From Kalaharituber pfeilii (Eukaryota; Ascomycota; Pezizomycetes; Pezizales; Pezizaceae), in the NCBI GenBank assembly GCA_015179045.1, contig WHUZ01000011.1, positions 1,423,435-1,487,434 of the forward strand: a stretch of DNA of 64,000 nt, read 5' to 3'. Of this stretch, positions 9,961 to 21,150 are shown in pieces; position 1 is the first letter of the stretch; the number at the start of each line of letters is the position of its first letter. The notes under the pieces are model-generated. The model was given only the letters and a program-made list of their open reading frames with translations, searched no databases and was not told where the DNA came from. A program made the translations under genes and the position numbers.

Positions 9961-10206
9961 GTAGGGCAGAAAAATTAAATAAGGACTCGTGAGTACTATA
10001 TGAATATATGTATCGGCTGGAAAATAGCTGGGATATAAAGTGCGTGAAGCCTTTGTAATTGTGTTGGAGTCTTGCAAAAATGAAAATCTCAAAACCAGTA
10101 GCTACAGTGCGAATTATCAAAGAAAAATTTCCCAGTTCGGAGAGTTAAGCGCACTGATTACCCCGCATCGAAAATATCTGCCGCACCAAGACAGTCTGCC
10201 ACACCA

Positions 10207-10316
10207 AGACAGTGAGCTCAGCCGCGCCATATGCAAGACGGGACAGTCAGTTATGCAACCTTCGGGACAGTCAGGACAGTCAGGACAGTCCAAAAGGACT
10301 GTCCGGAGACATCCCG
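10207..10316 (-). repeat. Right terminal inverted repeat
   Basis: Partner of 8780-8890. Ends ...GGAGACATCCCG, after which the LINE sequence starts. Confidence 0.75.
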
Positions 10317-10883
10317 GGGGAGAAGACCGGAGATTAGACAAAATTGGAGAAGAGAGGAGGGAATGCCAGAAGGGGTGATAAGGATGCCACCACCAGCGAA
10401 CGCTCCTAGGGGACCGAAAGGGAAGGGAGTGTATGCACAGGGAGGAGGCAAGGGGGGAGCGGCGCGAACACAAGACATGCAAGTCCAGCAGACGACGGGG
10501 GGATTACATGCCTGGTGTGCAAGAAGAAGGGGCACGTCGCGAAAGAATGCAATGACGAGGGGGCGATGGAGGCATTCAGGGCGATTACGGAAAAAAGGAA
10601 AGGAACGGGAGCTGGGGGAGGGGAGGGCTCAAAAAGGAAGAAGGTGGGGGAGGAGGGAGAGGGGGGAATAGTTTTCAATGCCGGAAGTCAGAAGGAAGCG
10701 GAGGAGATCAGCGAGATTCTGAGGGAGGCGAAAACGAAAGCAAAAAGAAAGGAGAAGGAAGGAAGTTGGGACGAGGAGGCAGAAGGCATGCAAGGGGTGA
10801 AGAAGGATGTGGAGGGCATTGAGGATTCCGCCTGGGCACCCACCCTGGATGAGAGGACCGAAGCCCCGAAGTCCACATGGTGA
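10317..10883 (+). pseudogene. LINE ORF1 C-terminal part with CCHC zinc knuckle
   Basis: A Gag-like nucleic-acid-binding protein of the LINE. The first part (MPEGVIRMPPPANAPRGPKG) and the second part are in different frames, shifting near the run of G at 10497-10502. The second part contains CLVCKKKGHVAKEC, a perfect C-x2-C-x4-H-x4-C knuckle, then a Lys/Glu-rich tail ending at TGA 10881-10883. Its end overlaps the ORF2 ATG at 10877 by 7 nt, a spacing suited to termination-reinitiation. The N-terminal half is missing, since the frame starts at the inverted-repeat boundary. Confidence 0.8.
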
Positions 10884-13800
10884 AGTGGAAGATAGGATGT
10901 CAGAACGGGCAGGGCGGGGTAGCCAACACGCACGTGGCGTTGGAGTGGGCGAGTAGAGAGGGGTTGCATATGTTTTTTGTATTAGAACCATGGGTAGAGA
11001 AGAAGGGAGGGAGCTGGGGTAACGACGACCCACCCATCTTTCGACATAAAGTCGGAGGTGAGAGAGGGAACGAGGGTAGTGTTACACGTGAGCAAGGGGA
11101 GAATAGGGAAGGAGAAGAAGAAAAGAATTGGGTTTGGGCAGAGGTGGAGGGGACGAGAGTAGGGGGAGTGTACGTCCAGCCCAATTGGAAGAAAGAGGGC
11201 ATGGAGAACGTGCTAGGAAAGATAGAGAAGGAGTGGACGGGAAGAAAGGGGTCATTCTGGGGGATTGGAACGCCCACCATCAAGCGTGGGGTGGGGCGGG
11301 AGTGCAAAATAATGGGAGGGGGACGGTGATAAAGGAGTTCTTCGAAGGGGACGGATGGGAGCTGGTCAACACGGAAGGAGAAATGACGTGGAGGAGACAG
11401 AGGAGGGGGGTGATACAGGAGTCGGTCATTGATCTGTGTTGGCAGAAGGGGATGGGAGAAGAGGTGAAGGAGGGGATGCAACAGGTCTTTTTGAGTTCAG
11501 ACCACGCAGCTATAGGCACGGAGTGGGAGAACACAGAGAGGGGAGGAGGAGAGAAAAGAAGGAGGGTGAATTTTGAAGAGGTGGAGGATTTGGTGGAGGA
11601 CATGAAGGAGTGGTACAGGGAAAAGAAAGGGGAGTGGGTGGAGGGACTGCGGGGGGAAACCCCGCACGAGAAACTTCTGGACCTCAAGGAAAGGCACAGT
11701 CGGGAAGTGAAGGTATGCAGTAGGAGTAAGAAATGGTGGTCAAAGAAGCTAACGAGCCTTCGAAAGGAGGTGACGGCAGCGGGGAGAGGAGGGGTGGGTC
11801 AAGGAGCAAAGGGGATGGACCCAGAGAGGTATGAGAAATGGAAGCAGGCGAAGAGTACCCTCAAGGCGAACATAAAAAAGGAGAAGGAGGAGTGCTGGAG
11901 GGCCTTCGCGGAGGAGACGGGGGAGAAGGATCCGTGGGTGGTTGCTAGGGTAGCTAAAGACCCGTGGAGGTTGAAAGCGACTATGGGGAAGTTGAAGGGA
12001 GAGGAGGGGGAAGAGCTGAGGACGGACCAAGACAAGTGCTTCGCACTTGTCCTGAGGAATTTCCAGTGGGAAGAGAGACAGGGTAGGGAGGACGAAGGGG
12101 AGGAGAGTGGGGAGGGACCGGGATATGGGTAGAGAAGATCGTGGGAATGCTGGAGGACGCCCTAAGGGGGACGGGCAATGTGTCGGCACCGGGTCCTGAT
12201 GGAGTATCATACAAGTTCTTGAAGCTGGTGATGAAGACCCCGTTAGGAAAGGAGCTAATGACACAGATGGCGGAGGAGATGGCGGCGGGGAGGACACCAA
12301 GAGAATGGCAGTTAAGTAAAGTGGTCATGATTCCGAAGCCGGGGAAGGACAAGTCCCAGGTGAGGAGTTGGAGACCAATAAATTTGATTAACTGCGTGGC
12401 GAAGTTGGGAGAAAAAGTGGTGGCAAACGAGCTGCAGAAGGCGGACCGACTTTTCCATCGACACCAGTTCGGAGGCAGGAAAGGGCAGAAGCAATGATGA
12501 GGGCCGTCACCAAAACGCAGAGGTGTCTGGCAAGAAAAGGGGGGTCAGTATGGAGTCTCGATGATGTGAGAGGGGGTTTCAACAACGTGAAAGAGGAGGA
12601 GGTCTTGGGCAGGATAAAAAGAGACGAGAGAGCGGGTAGGTTGGAGGGGTGGCTGAAAGGGTGCTTTAGGGAGAGAAGGTTTACGGTGGAGTGGGATGTG
12701 TCGGAACATTACATCCGTTGCCACCTGTTGCTATTATTATTGTTCTCTGTTATTGTGTCGTTCCACTCATGCATTTAACCTCGCTATTGGATTATGTATG
12801 AATACGCCACAACGCCAGCTTTTATGTGGCTTACGCCACGGCGTTCTCTTGCAAGCCACGCATCCCGTGCCTTTCTCACCTTTCCTGATATGATATCTTC
12901 CCTGATGATTTCCTATTCAGTCATGGTTCACAAGTCACGTTATGCTATGCTTTCTCATGTATATAAACCTGCTGTTCTTGCGACTCTACGTTCAATAGAC
13001 TTAACGGTATCTCTATACTTCTATAGCCCTCACCGTGACAAAGCAGCCCTCGCAGACCCTCCCGCTCGTATAGGATGGGGTAGTCAGAGGGGAAGGAAGA
13101 GCAAACGTGGGGGTACCGCAGGGGTCGCCGCTGTCACCAGTCATTTTCTTGATATGGTTGGCACCGATGCTGGAGGATTTGGAGGAGACACTGAGGAGGG
13201 AGTGCCCGGAGGTGGAGTGCGAGGTTCCGTCGTACGTTGACGACATCAATGTGACGGCGTGGGACTGGGAGGGGGAGATGGACCAAGAGAGATTGAGGGC
13301 GAAGCTGGGAAGGATAACGAAGGAGATAGCAGAGAAATGGGGGGTGCCGTTAGAGAAAACAAAGCACGAAGACATTGTCTTCGGCAAGGGGAAGAGAAAG
13401 AGGAAGGAGGTGGAGAGAGTGAAGTGGCTGGAAGTAATCTTTGATTCGACTCTAGACTTCGACTTCCATTGGAAGGCGAGGATAGAGAAGGCGAGAAAGC
13501 TCACGGGAGCCATGATGGGGGTGGGCGCGGGGCAGTGGGGAATGAGCCCACGGAGCTGGCGACAGTTGTACACGGGCATGATCAGAGCGGTGATGATGTG
13601 GGGTTCGGAGATAGGATGGAGGGGGCAGAAAGAGTGGAGGAGGGAAATGGAAAAGATTCAGTACCAGGTACTGAAAAAGGCCACGGGAGCTGTCCACGGA
13701 GCAGCGATGCAGAAAGTCAACTGGATCGCCGGAGTGGAGAGTGCGGAGACAGCATTAGACGCTGCACAGGCGCGGTTTGTAGCGAGGAGTATGGGGGACC

Positions 13801-14868
13801 CAGAGGGCTGTGGAGACATCTGGACCGCGGACTTCAGGGGGGAGGGGGACGTGGAGGAGCGGGGTCTGGACTGGAAGGATTGGAGCGCGGGGTGGGTGAC
13901 GCAGAAGAAGGATGGTTTCGAGTCGGTAGCGGGGAGGGTACAGAGCACAGCGAGCTTCGTAATGCCGGAGGGGGTAGACGAAGTGTCATGGGGAGGGAGA
14001 TGTGCGAAAGTGGAGATAGAAGAGCCCAATAGCGAAGGTCGCAAAGGGGGGGGAGCGGAGGAGTGGGAGTCAGCGATCTTCTGGGCAATACAGGGGGCAG
14101 GGGCCGTCTATACGGACGGCAGCATGAATGAGAAGGGGAGAGTAGGAGGGGGTTTTTGGAAGTGGGACGGCGGCGGAGGAGAAGAGATGGGGACGGGGGC
14201 GACGGTGTGGGTCGGGGAGGTGAAGGGGATGAGAAGGGGGTTGGAAAGAGCAGTACCGGCACCGGCGAACGTAGTCGTCTTAACTGATTCAGAGGCAGCA
14301 ATCGCGGCAGTGAAGAAGGCGGGGAGATAAGGGAAAGCACGAACCGGAGACCTAAGGAGGGTGGTAGATGAAATCGCAGAAAGAAGGAGAAGGGGGGGGA
14401 CGTCAAGCTGATGTGGGTCAAGGCACACATTGGTGTCGCCGGCAATGAGGCGGCGGACGTCGAAGCAAAGAAGGCGGCGGACAGGATAGGGAGGTCGGTG
14501 GTGACAGAAGGAGGGCTGCGGCAGAAGTGGAAGCGACTGCGCGTGGCGGAAAGAAAAGAAAGGGGGTACGGGGGGGGCGCAGTGATGGAGTGGAGAAGGG
14601 GGGCCGCAAGGGCGTTCACGAGGTTGAGAACGGGAAAGGGGATGGGAAGGAGTGGGAAATAAGGATCGGGAAAGCGATGGAGGGGAGTGTATGTGGATGC
14701 GGGAAAAGGCAAACGGCGGACCACCTGGCGTTCGGGTGTGAGGAGGTGGAGTACCTGGAAGGATGGGGAAGGTGGGAGGATATTGACGACAAGAAATGGA
14801 TGGTGGAACAGGAGAATGGGGAGATGGTGAATGTGCTGGGAGAGTTTTTTGGTTCGCTGAAGGTGTAG
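10877..14868 (+). pseudogene. LINE ORF2: endonuclease, reverse transcriptase, RNase H
   Basis: Decoded in pieces. Endonuclease: MVKWKIGCQNGQGGVANTH from 10877, FVLEPWVEKKGGSWG with the metal-binding Glu, GDWNAHHQAWGG near 11263 and LSSDHAAIGTEW near 11490. RT: APGPDGVSYKFLKL near 12188, VVMIPKPGKD, SWRPINLINCVAKLGEK, LDDVRGGFNNV, then after the inserted LTR VGVPQGSPLSPVIF and YVDD at about 13230. RNase H: AVYTDGSMNEKG near 14103, VVLTDSEAAIAAVKKA and WVKAHIGVAGNEAADVEA near 14411. C-terminus: CGCGKRQTADHLAFGCEEV. Frame changes lie near 11250-11290, 12130, 12490, 14330 and 14530, several within or next to G-runs. Catalytic motifs survive, so decay is recent or partly assembly error. Confidence 0.88.
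12699..13072 (+). mobile_element. Solo LTR inserted in the LINE reverse transcriptase
   Basis: 374 bp beginning TGTCGGAACATTACATCCG, with a promoter-like ATGTATATAAACC at about 12957. It is flanked by GGATG at 12694-12698 and 13073-13077. Removing the LTR and one GGATG joins the RT frame exactly. The 3' end (CTCGTATA) is not the usual CA. A diverged relative starts at 41105. Confidence 0.85.
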
Positions 14869-15047
14869 GGGGAGGGGGCGAATTTCCGTTTGTTAGTAGG
14901 TGGCGGGGGAAGAAAGACGTAGCTATGTTTAAGTGCCTCGGGGAAGTGGGGCGGGGAGGGGTTGATGCTTTCGTTTGCAGAGATGGCGGTAAAAGGTTTA
15001 GATAGATAAGCCTGCCTCCGGCTTTGAGGGTCTAGACCCAGGGGCGC

Positions 15048-16057
15048 TGTTACAGGCATAATTATTCTCATGCTATAACACCGTCTTGCTAAGTGTCGTC
15101 AAAAGGGACTACCAACTATAAGGCCCGCTGGTCAAGTGTTTAGCTAACCTGATACTAGTTAGGCTAGTGGTAGTAGAGCTTTCTCAGTTAAGAAGTAAGT
15201 AGCTACTAGGATTAGCAATCATAGTTACTAACTCTTCCGGTAGTACCTGTTGTACTAATTCTTTACTTATACGATAATCTTTCTTTTGATATTGGTCATT
15301 ATATAGCAATCGGAGTTATAATAGTATTTTTAGATAGAGGCTTGCATTAGAGGTTTCAAGTTCTTATATTTATTGTCTGAGAATTTATTATAAGAGTTAG
15401 TCAAAAAGAAAGGCTATCACTTAGTATTTTTGTAGGTCTGGCTTAATACTCAAAATTCATTCAAGTTAGATATATTAACAGTATCACGACCCAATGCCTG
15501 CATCGCCGCACTCAGGGTAACGGTTACCGGCTACCGCCCAGATAAACCGGCTACCGCTCGATCGTTGAACTTCCATGATAAGCCGGCTGCCGAACCACTA
15601 AGAGAGGCTGGTTACTGATCGTCCGCTAGATGTGAAAAGTCTGCTTTCGCCGCGTGTCCTTGTTACGCGTCCTTGTTGTGAAAATTCTGTGTTTCGCCGC
15701 CATGTCTTTGCTTCTTGACCACAGGGCCCACCATGTATATAAGGGCCCAATATGGCCGTCTTGTAGATAGTTCTTTCCTTCCTTATCTGTTGTCTTGTCA
15801 ATCAACAATCCGCCTGGCCTGAGTCCATAACACCTCCGAACTCCTGAACTGTGACACCTCTGAACTCCTGAACCATGACATCTCTGAACTCCTGAACCTT
15901 GACACCTTCGAAATCACTAGATTCCGCTAGAATGTATCCTTTGGTCGTCTAGACAGCCCGCTTGTGATAAACAGCTTTAAAGAACTATATTTGTAAATAA
16001 ATAGAAGCCTAAGCTACTAGAGTTAGAAGGACAAGAATCTGAAACTCAACTCTAATA
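15048..16057 (+). mobile_element. Solo LTR split by a nested LTR-like insert
   Basis: 15048-15481 plus 15975-16057 form about 517 bp that match, in reverse orientation, the LTR at 35229-35748 (start TGTTACAGGCATAATTATTC here, TGTTATAGGGATAACTATTC there). It interrupts the LINE 3' UTR at 15047. Many differences from the 35-kb copy are transitions. No right-hand LINE continuation was found, so a target duplication could not be read. Confidence 0.75.
15482..15969 (+). mobile_element. 488-bp LTR-like insertion with AACAG target duplication
   Basis: Begins TATCACGACC and ends CTTGTGATA (inverted ends TATCAC/GTGATA). Flanked by AACAG at 15477-15481 and 15970-15974. Contains TGTATATAAGGG at about 15733 and three CTCCTGAACTGTGACAC-like direct repeats at 15830-15910. 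Removing it restores the host LTR alignment. No protein frame. Confidence 0.8.
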
Positions 16058-16394
16058 AATATAAGTATCAGTTACAAGTACTTGTCAATTTAACTTATTA
16101 GTTTTTTAGTACAAGTTGGGTTTTCTTTTAAAAAAAAAACTAACTTAATTATTAAGTTAGTTTTTTCTATATTAAAAAAGTTAGATTGATAAGTTAAAAT
16201 AAATATAATTTGAAAATTTTATATTTTACTATATAAATAATCTTTATTTAAGTTAGTTTTTAGTTCTATTCTTACCTTATTAGATAAGTTTTTCTAAAAA
16301 AAAAAAAAAACTAACTTATTAGAGCAAGTTAATATTAATTTAAAAGAAAAACTTGTACCAAAAAATCGACTTGTACCAACTTGTAGTAATGAAC
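16058..16394. repeat. AT-rich tract with inverted ACAAGTT/AACTTGT segments
   Basis: Over 80 percent A+T by eye, with A-runs, CTAACTTA/TAAGTTAG inverted motifs and an outer pair GTACAAGTTGG (16110s) and ACTTGTACC (16350s). No gene seen. Confidence 0.5.
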
Positions 16395-16715
16395 AAGTTT
16401 GGATTAAGGTACAAGATCTAAGTATAGGTTAGATAGTAGGTACTAAAGTGAGGTCATAGTAGAGGTAGAGACAGAGGTGATCAAAACTATAAGATATTGA
16501 GAGGTAGATATATTAAAAAGCTAAATATACAACTTAAGTAGGAAACAAGTTATTGTATAGAGAAGTAAGAGGAATGAGAGAGGAAAATCTCTTTATAGAA
16601 AACTCTTGATAGAAAATCTAGACAAATAAGTAAACAAGCAAACAAGTAAATAAACAAAGTATATAAAAAACTAAAAATTGCCTAGAAGTATATAAAATAT
16701 AAAAGAAATAATGGG
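16395..16715 (-). repeat. Transition-decayed copy of the TGTAACAATCC-family LTR
   Basis: Aligns with 37560-37770 and 53290-53560 in the same orientation. Nearly all differences are G-to-A or C-to-T (for example GATCTGGGTACGG against GATCTAAGTATAG). A RIP-like copy. Confidence 0.75.
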
Positions 16716-17311
16716 AAGTTTATAGACATCAGCAAAAAGAGTTTTTTTTGCCTGATTGCACCTAGTGCACTAGGTGCATAAGGGGCTCCTGATGTAAACT
16801 AAAGCGCCTAGGTGCTGACTCTCTTTCAGCTCGCATTATGAGCGTACATATTTTTTGTGGGTATAATTACTAATAACTTTACTAGTTCCAGTGTCAGCAC
16901 ACTGACCATGAGCATTCAGAATGTAGCCAGTATAAGGTATTCTGTCCTTTACGTATTTCATATTGTAGCCTACGCCCATGATGTATTTAATATTATAGCC
17001 TTTGCCTACGATATATTTTATATTGTAGCACACGCCTATGGTGTATTTAATATTATAGCCCTCGCCCATAGTATAATACAATCGCTTGCTTCCTATGTTC
17101 TTCTGAATACTAATATGTAATATGCAAAGTCATGAATTTATTAAATAATATCTTAAAATATAAAAATAGCTTCTCGTACATCTCTATGCCACCACGCCTA
17201 CCCGGTCAACAAATTGCACTCAAGATGCCTTCCTATTGTAGGCTTGCCATTAAAATCATGCCATCGAATGGAGCCTGCTATAGCTGTCAGATTGAGCTTA
17301 TTCTACTCGAT
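16716..17311. other. Unassigned AT-rich stretch with short tandem repeat
   Basis: 16965-17085 holds about four units of 33-34 bp around GTATTTAATATTATAGCC. The rest shows no recognisable gene. Confidence 0.4.
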
Positions 17312-18950
17312 TGTTAGTGTAGGCGTCGTTGGACTCGCGAGAGTGGCACTGAGGCGACTCTGGGTTTACGAAGGCAGTGAAGCGGACAGCAAAAGGTTAC
17401 GCGAGAGTATTAAGTGAGAGTTTAACTTAGAACAACACTAGTGTCTTGATTTCTTCTAGCTATCTATTCGGCCTGTTTATATAGACTTCCCGATCATCAA
17501 CATAATATGATAATAACATGATGATTATAGATAAAGAGAGGTAGTAAAGCATGCATTAGAAGTAATTAATACATGTACGCATATTAATGACAATTGGTAA
17601 GTGCTGTGCAATACTATTATACGATATCCTGCTTGACACATACTTCATTAGCCCCCTGCCAGTCCATGGGCCAATGTGAATCCCTGCATTGCCTAGTGGT
17701 AATTAGTCATATCTTCAGCATACGCCTTACAGCGATTCGGGCAGGGGTTCCAGGTATTTCCCATAAGCCTTACCTTAGCCATAACATTATCCCCCGTTTT
17801 AGAGCTTTTTTACCTCAAAAAGTATCTAAACTGATCCGAAAACCCATTTGGTTGAGATGTGTATGACGGCTAAGAGTGTCGGCGTACCCTATATACTAGG
17901 TACTGTCATCACCAAAACTCATTGGTGGCTGATGGTAAGATTGCTGTGTCCTGCACGAATACTAGTTTTGTAAGCGTTAGCCATTAAACCACTTCTTGAG
18001 TAAAAACTCAATGGGAAAATCTCAAGAGCGTGGAAGATATAACTGCTTACATAAGGTTCTAGCCCATGTAGCTAGACCATCATCTAGTGTAATACTCATT
18101 ACTTGGAACATTGGTCACCTGCCTCAAGACTTAGGTCCTTTGGCTTTCATAGGTGTTCTTTTGTGGATTTCTCTAACGAGCATTGTAGGTTGCTAGTAGG
18201 CTTCCATATATCATCTTCATTATACCCCTGCCAACAGATTCAATATTTAATCTGGCCTCAGACCTTGTGGCTGTCAACCATATGGTCAACGTCATAGCAA
18301 AGTTCTTGTTCGTCATCGAGGTCTGAGTTGTCATTTCGACTTTGAAAGGGCTTAGAGAGGTTGATGTGAATGACGTTATGCAATCGTAGGTCTTTTCTAG
18401 TAGCTGAAGTTCGTATGCGTGGTGACTGACAACTCTTCACCTTGTAGGGGCCAATATATTTATTGGTGAGTGTTCAGTTGTTGCCAGTTATTACCCGAAG
18501 GTTTCATCAGTCAACAAGCACTTGGTCCCCTACTTTGGAATTGTCGAAATTTTTTTGGCGAAGGGTTTTGATCTCCGATTATTAATTTTGGAGGGTATCG
18601 TGTATTTGGTTATGTACCGTAGTCATCCTGTCTAGCCAGTCCTCGGCTGCCGGTGAGGTGAAGTGTAGTTATCTCGGATCCGAGACGTGTATTACTTGGC
18701 ATCAAATCCGTATAGGCTTTCGAAGAGTATATAGCTATTAATATTTTTGGAAGTATTATATGCGAACTTAGCTAGTAATAGCCAAGTGACTCATCGGTTT
18801 TGTTTATCATGACAGAAGATGCGTAGGTACTGCATGAGAGTTCATATCGCTCACTCTGATGATCTGTCAGTTTGCCGATGGTAGGGTATGAATAGCCAGG
18901 GTTTGTCATTGAGCTGCTGGTTAATTTCTAATATACGGAAGTGACCTCTA
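17312..18950 (-). mobile_element. Chromovirus relic A (minus strand): LTR plus 3' pol end
   Basis: LTR 17312-17786 (TGTTAGTGTAGG...GCCATAACA, 475 bp) is followed by a polypurine tract on the minus strand (complement of ATCCCCCGTTTTAGAGC). Then comes the 3' end of the internal region, read leftwards. It is cut at 18950 by the LTR of relic B. The two relics are homologous over their LTR and internal 3' end, and relic A is more decayed. Confidence 0.75.
18100..18480 (-). pseudogene. Integrase C-terminus and chromodomain, relic A
   Basis: Minus-strand reading gives KDLRLHNVIHINLSKPFQ (the LHNVFHVSLLKPY-like end of gypsy integrase), then DEQELCYDVDHMVDSHKV, a stop, GQIKY, a stop, ICWQGYNEDDIWKPTSNL. 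The Tyr, Trp-x-Gly-Tyr and W-K/E-P pattern is that of a chromodomain, which targets integration to modified chromatin in chromoviruses. Stops TGA and TAA inside it look like C-to-T or G-to-A products of CGA and TGG/CAA codons. Non-functional. Confidence 0.72.
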
Positions 18951-19782
18951 TGTTAGCGTAGGCGTCGCTGGGCTCGCGAGAGTGGCACTGGGGCGACTCC
19001 GGGATTCACGAAGGCAGCGAAGCGGACGGCAAAAGGTTATGCGAGAGCATGAAGTGAGAGTTCAACTTAGAACACCGCTAGTGTCTTGATTTCTTCTAGC
19101 TATCTTTTCGGCCCGTTTATATAGACTTCCGGGCTATCAACATGATATGACAATGACATGATGAATATAGATAAGACACGTAGGTAAGGAGACGTAGTAG
19201 AAACATGCATTAGGAAGGTCAGTAGCGACTAATGCATGTACGCATATTACTTTGTAAACCATGTGCAGTTGCTAGCCTGTATGACTTATTGCTTGACACA
19301 CACTTCTGTACGCGACCGCCGTTTCTCGGGCCCAAAGTGTTCCATGCGTTGCCTAGTAGTGATCAGCTACATGTTCAGCACACGGCTTATACGGAACTGG
19401 CGGTGCTTCTCGGGGCAGTATCCCGTAAGTCTTACCTTAGCCGTAACATCACCCCCCGTTTTAGAGCTTTTTTGCCCCGAAAAGCTTCTAAACGATCCGA
19501 GACTTACTCGGTTGGGTCAGTGTATGTTTTGTATGGCTAAGAGTGTCGGCGTACCCTATGCGCTGAGTACTGGTATTCATTGTAAATACAATGGCCGATG
19601 GTAAGACTGGTGTGTCCTGCACTCATATCGTTCAGTGTTAGCCATTAAACCACTTCTCTGGTAAAACCCTGTGGGAAACCCATGAGAGCGTGGAAGGTAT
19701 AACACCTACATGAGATTCTAGCCCACGTAGCTAGACCTCATTCCCAAATAACGCCCATTATTGGTACGTTGGTTGCACTGCC

Positions 19783-20064
19783 TCATAGACTCATGTCTTT
19801 AGGCTTTCGTGGGTGCTTATCATGGAATTCTTTGACGGATTCCAACGAGCATTGTAGGTTGCCAATAGGCTCCCCAAGTATCGTCATCTTCGTAGTACCC
19901 TTGCCAACGGATTCGGTATTTAAGCTGGCCCCGAACCTTGCGGCTGTTGACGACGTAGTGACATCGTAGTAGAGCTCTTGTTCGTCATCGTCAAGGTCTA
20001 TGTTGCCATGTTCTCGGAGGCTAACGTGAATGGCTATGCGGTCGCATGCCTTGAGGCAGTTCAA
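19783..20064 (-). pseudogene. Decayed chromodomain end of relic B
   Basis: Frames give DLDDDEQELYYDV, then GEPIGNLQCSLESVKEFHDKHP, matching relic A's DEQELCYDVDHM and TSNLQCSLEKSTKEH. The middle is frameshifted (reads TTSSTAARFG). Upstream and downstream pol scraps are too broken to decode fully. Confidence 0.6.
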
Positions 20065-20767
20065 GTTCGGTTGTTTCCCGATTAGCCAGTCCTCTGCTGC
20101 CGGTGAGGCGAGTGTGTGGTCATCCGAGATGTGTAGTGTTTTGGGTTGAATCCGTATAGGCTTTCGAGGGTATGTAGCCGTGGGTAGACGTTATCGAAGT
20201 GTTGTGTGCATACTCGGCTCGTGGTAGCCAAGTAGCTCAGCGGTTTTGTCTATCCTGACAGAAGATGCGTAGGTACTACTTGAGAGTTTGTATCGCTTGC
20301 TCTGACAGTGCGTCAGTTTGTGAATGGTAGGATGTGGATGGCCGGAGTTTGATGTTGGGCTGCTGGTTAATTTCCTTTCAGCATGCGGAGGCGACATCTG
20401 TAGAGGTCCAGGTTGTTTTGGTCGGTACGTATCGCTGGATCTTGGTAACACGGTTCGTAATGATGAGGATCGCGTTGTCGCCCCCCGGTTCCGGTAGTTC
20501 TCCGACGAAATCCATAGCCTTTAGCGCCAGTAGTATTTGCTAATTGCTGTCCCAGCCCGTGCGGCTACCACCCCTCACTTGAGTATGCCAGAATTCCTGT
20601 CGCATATTTCACTCAAGTGCCGTGGTACCTGTTCACTTGGTTCACCAGGGTACAGCGCCATATATTGTCCAGTTTGGACCCTTAGCACGCCGGGTTACTT
20701 CCGGACTTATAGCCTATATGCGGTCGGTGCCACGTGCCTGTATACGGTCGGTGCCGCGTGTGTGTAT

Positions 20768-20945
20768 GGTCGGTGCCGATGCGGTCGGTGCCGATGCGGT
20801 CAGTGCCGATGCGGTCAGTGCCGATGTGGTCGGTGCCGATGCGGTCAGTGCCGATGCGGTCAGTGCCGATGTGGTCGGTGCCGATGCGGTCAGTGCCGAT
20901 GCGGTCAGTGCCGATGTGGTCGGTGCCGATGCGGTCGGAGCCGTC
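20768..20945 (+). repeat. 15-bp GC-rich minisatellite in 45-bp higher-order units
   Basis: Units GGTCGGTGCCGATGC, GGTCAGTGCCGATGC and GGTCAGTGCCGATGT recur in a fixed order of three (45 bp), four times. 20735-20767 holds more diverged flanking units. Confidence 0.9.
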
Positions 20946-21150
20946 TGTCTGTATTCAGTCGATGCCACACGCCTTTCACTCACATAGGCTGGCCAGGCCT
21001 ATGAGCCATTTTCTGGCTGGTGAATTATTCCAGTGAGGCACCGAACCGAGCAACAGATCTGACTCCAGTTTGGCATTGGTATTGGGTTCGGCAGGCATGT
21101 CGGTTAGCTTTCGCCTTTTGGCGACGTATGTTTGCGTAGCTTCTCTCTAT

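Larger units (their letters stand above)
8780..10316. mobile_element. Inverted-repeat element with FAR1/MULE-type gene remnant
   Basis: About 110 bp at 8780-8890 recurs in inverted orientation at about 10207-10316, with few mismatches in the outer 90 bp (GGGATGTCTCCGGACAG...). The inverted repeat itself contains a GGACAGTCC-TTTT-GGACTGTCC hairpin and GGACTGTCCT direct repeats. Between the arms lies a decayed minus-strand gene for a FAR1-like zinc-binding domain, as found in Mutator-like transposases. Long terminal inverted repeats suit a MULE. No clear 9-bp target duplication was found, and no DDE transposase core is present, so this would be a non-autonomous derivative. The right arm abuts the LINE at 10317. 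Confidence 0.6.
10317..15047 (+). mobile_element. Tad-like LINE, frameshifted and interrupted
   Basis: A non-LTR retrotransposon with the end of ORF1 (zinc knuckle) and an ORF2 carrying AP-type endonuclease, RT, RNase H and a C-terminal CCHC motif. That order is found in the Tad1 clade. It lacks its 5' part and is cut at the 3' UTR by an LTR beginning TGTTACAGG at 15048. A second truncated copy at 29415-29935 shows the missing 3' end. A 374-bp solo LTR sits inside the RT at 12699-13072. At least five frame changes make it inactive. The sense strand is strongly purine-rich (GGAGG runs). Confidence 0.88.

Noticed and set aside
13834..14724. Minus-strand 296-codon Pro/Ser/Leu-rich ORF opposite the LINE
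   Set aside because: Shadow of the purine-rich LINE sense strand, which carries recognisable RNase H and RT motifs.
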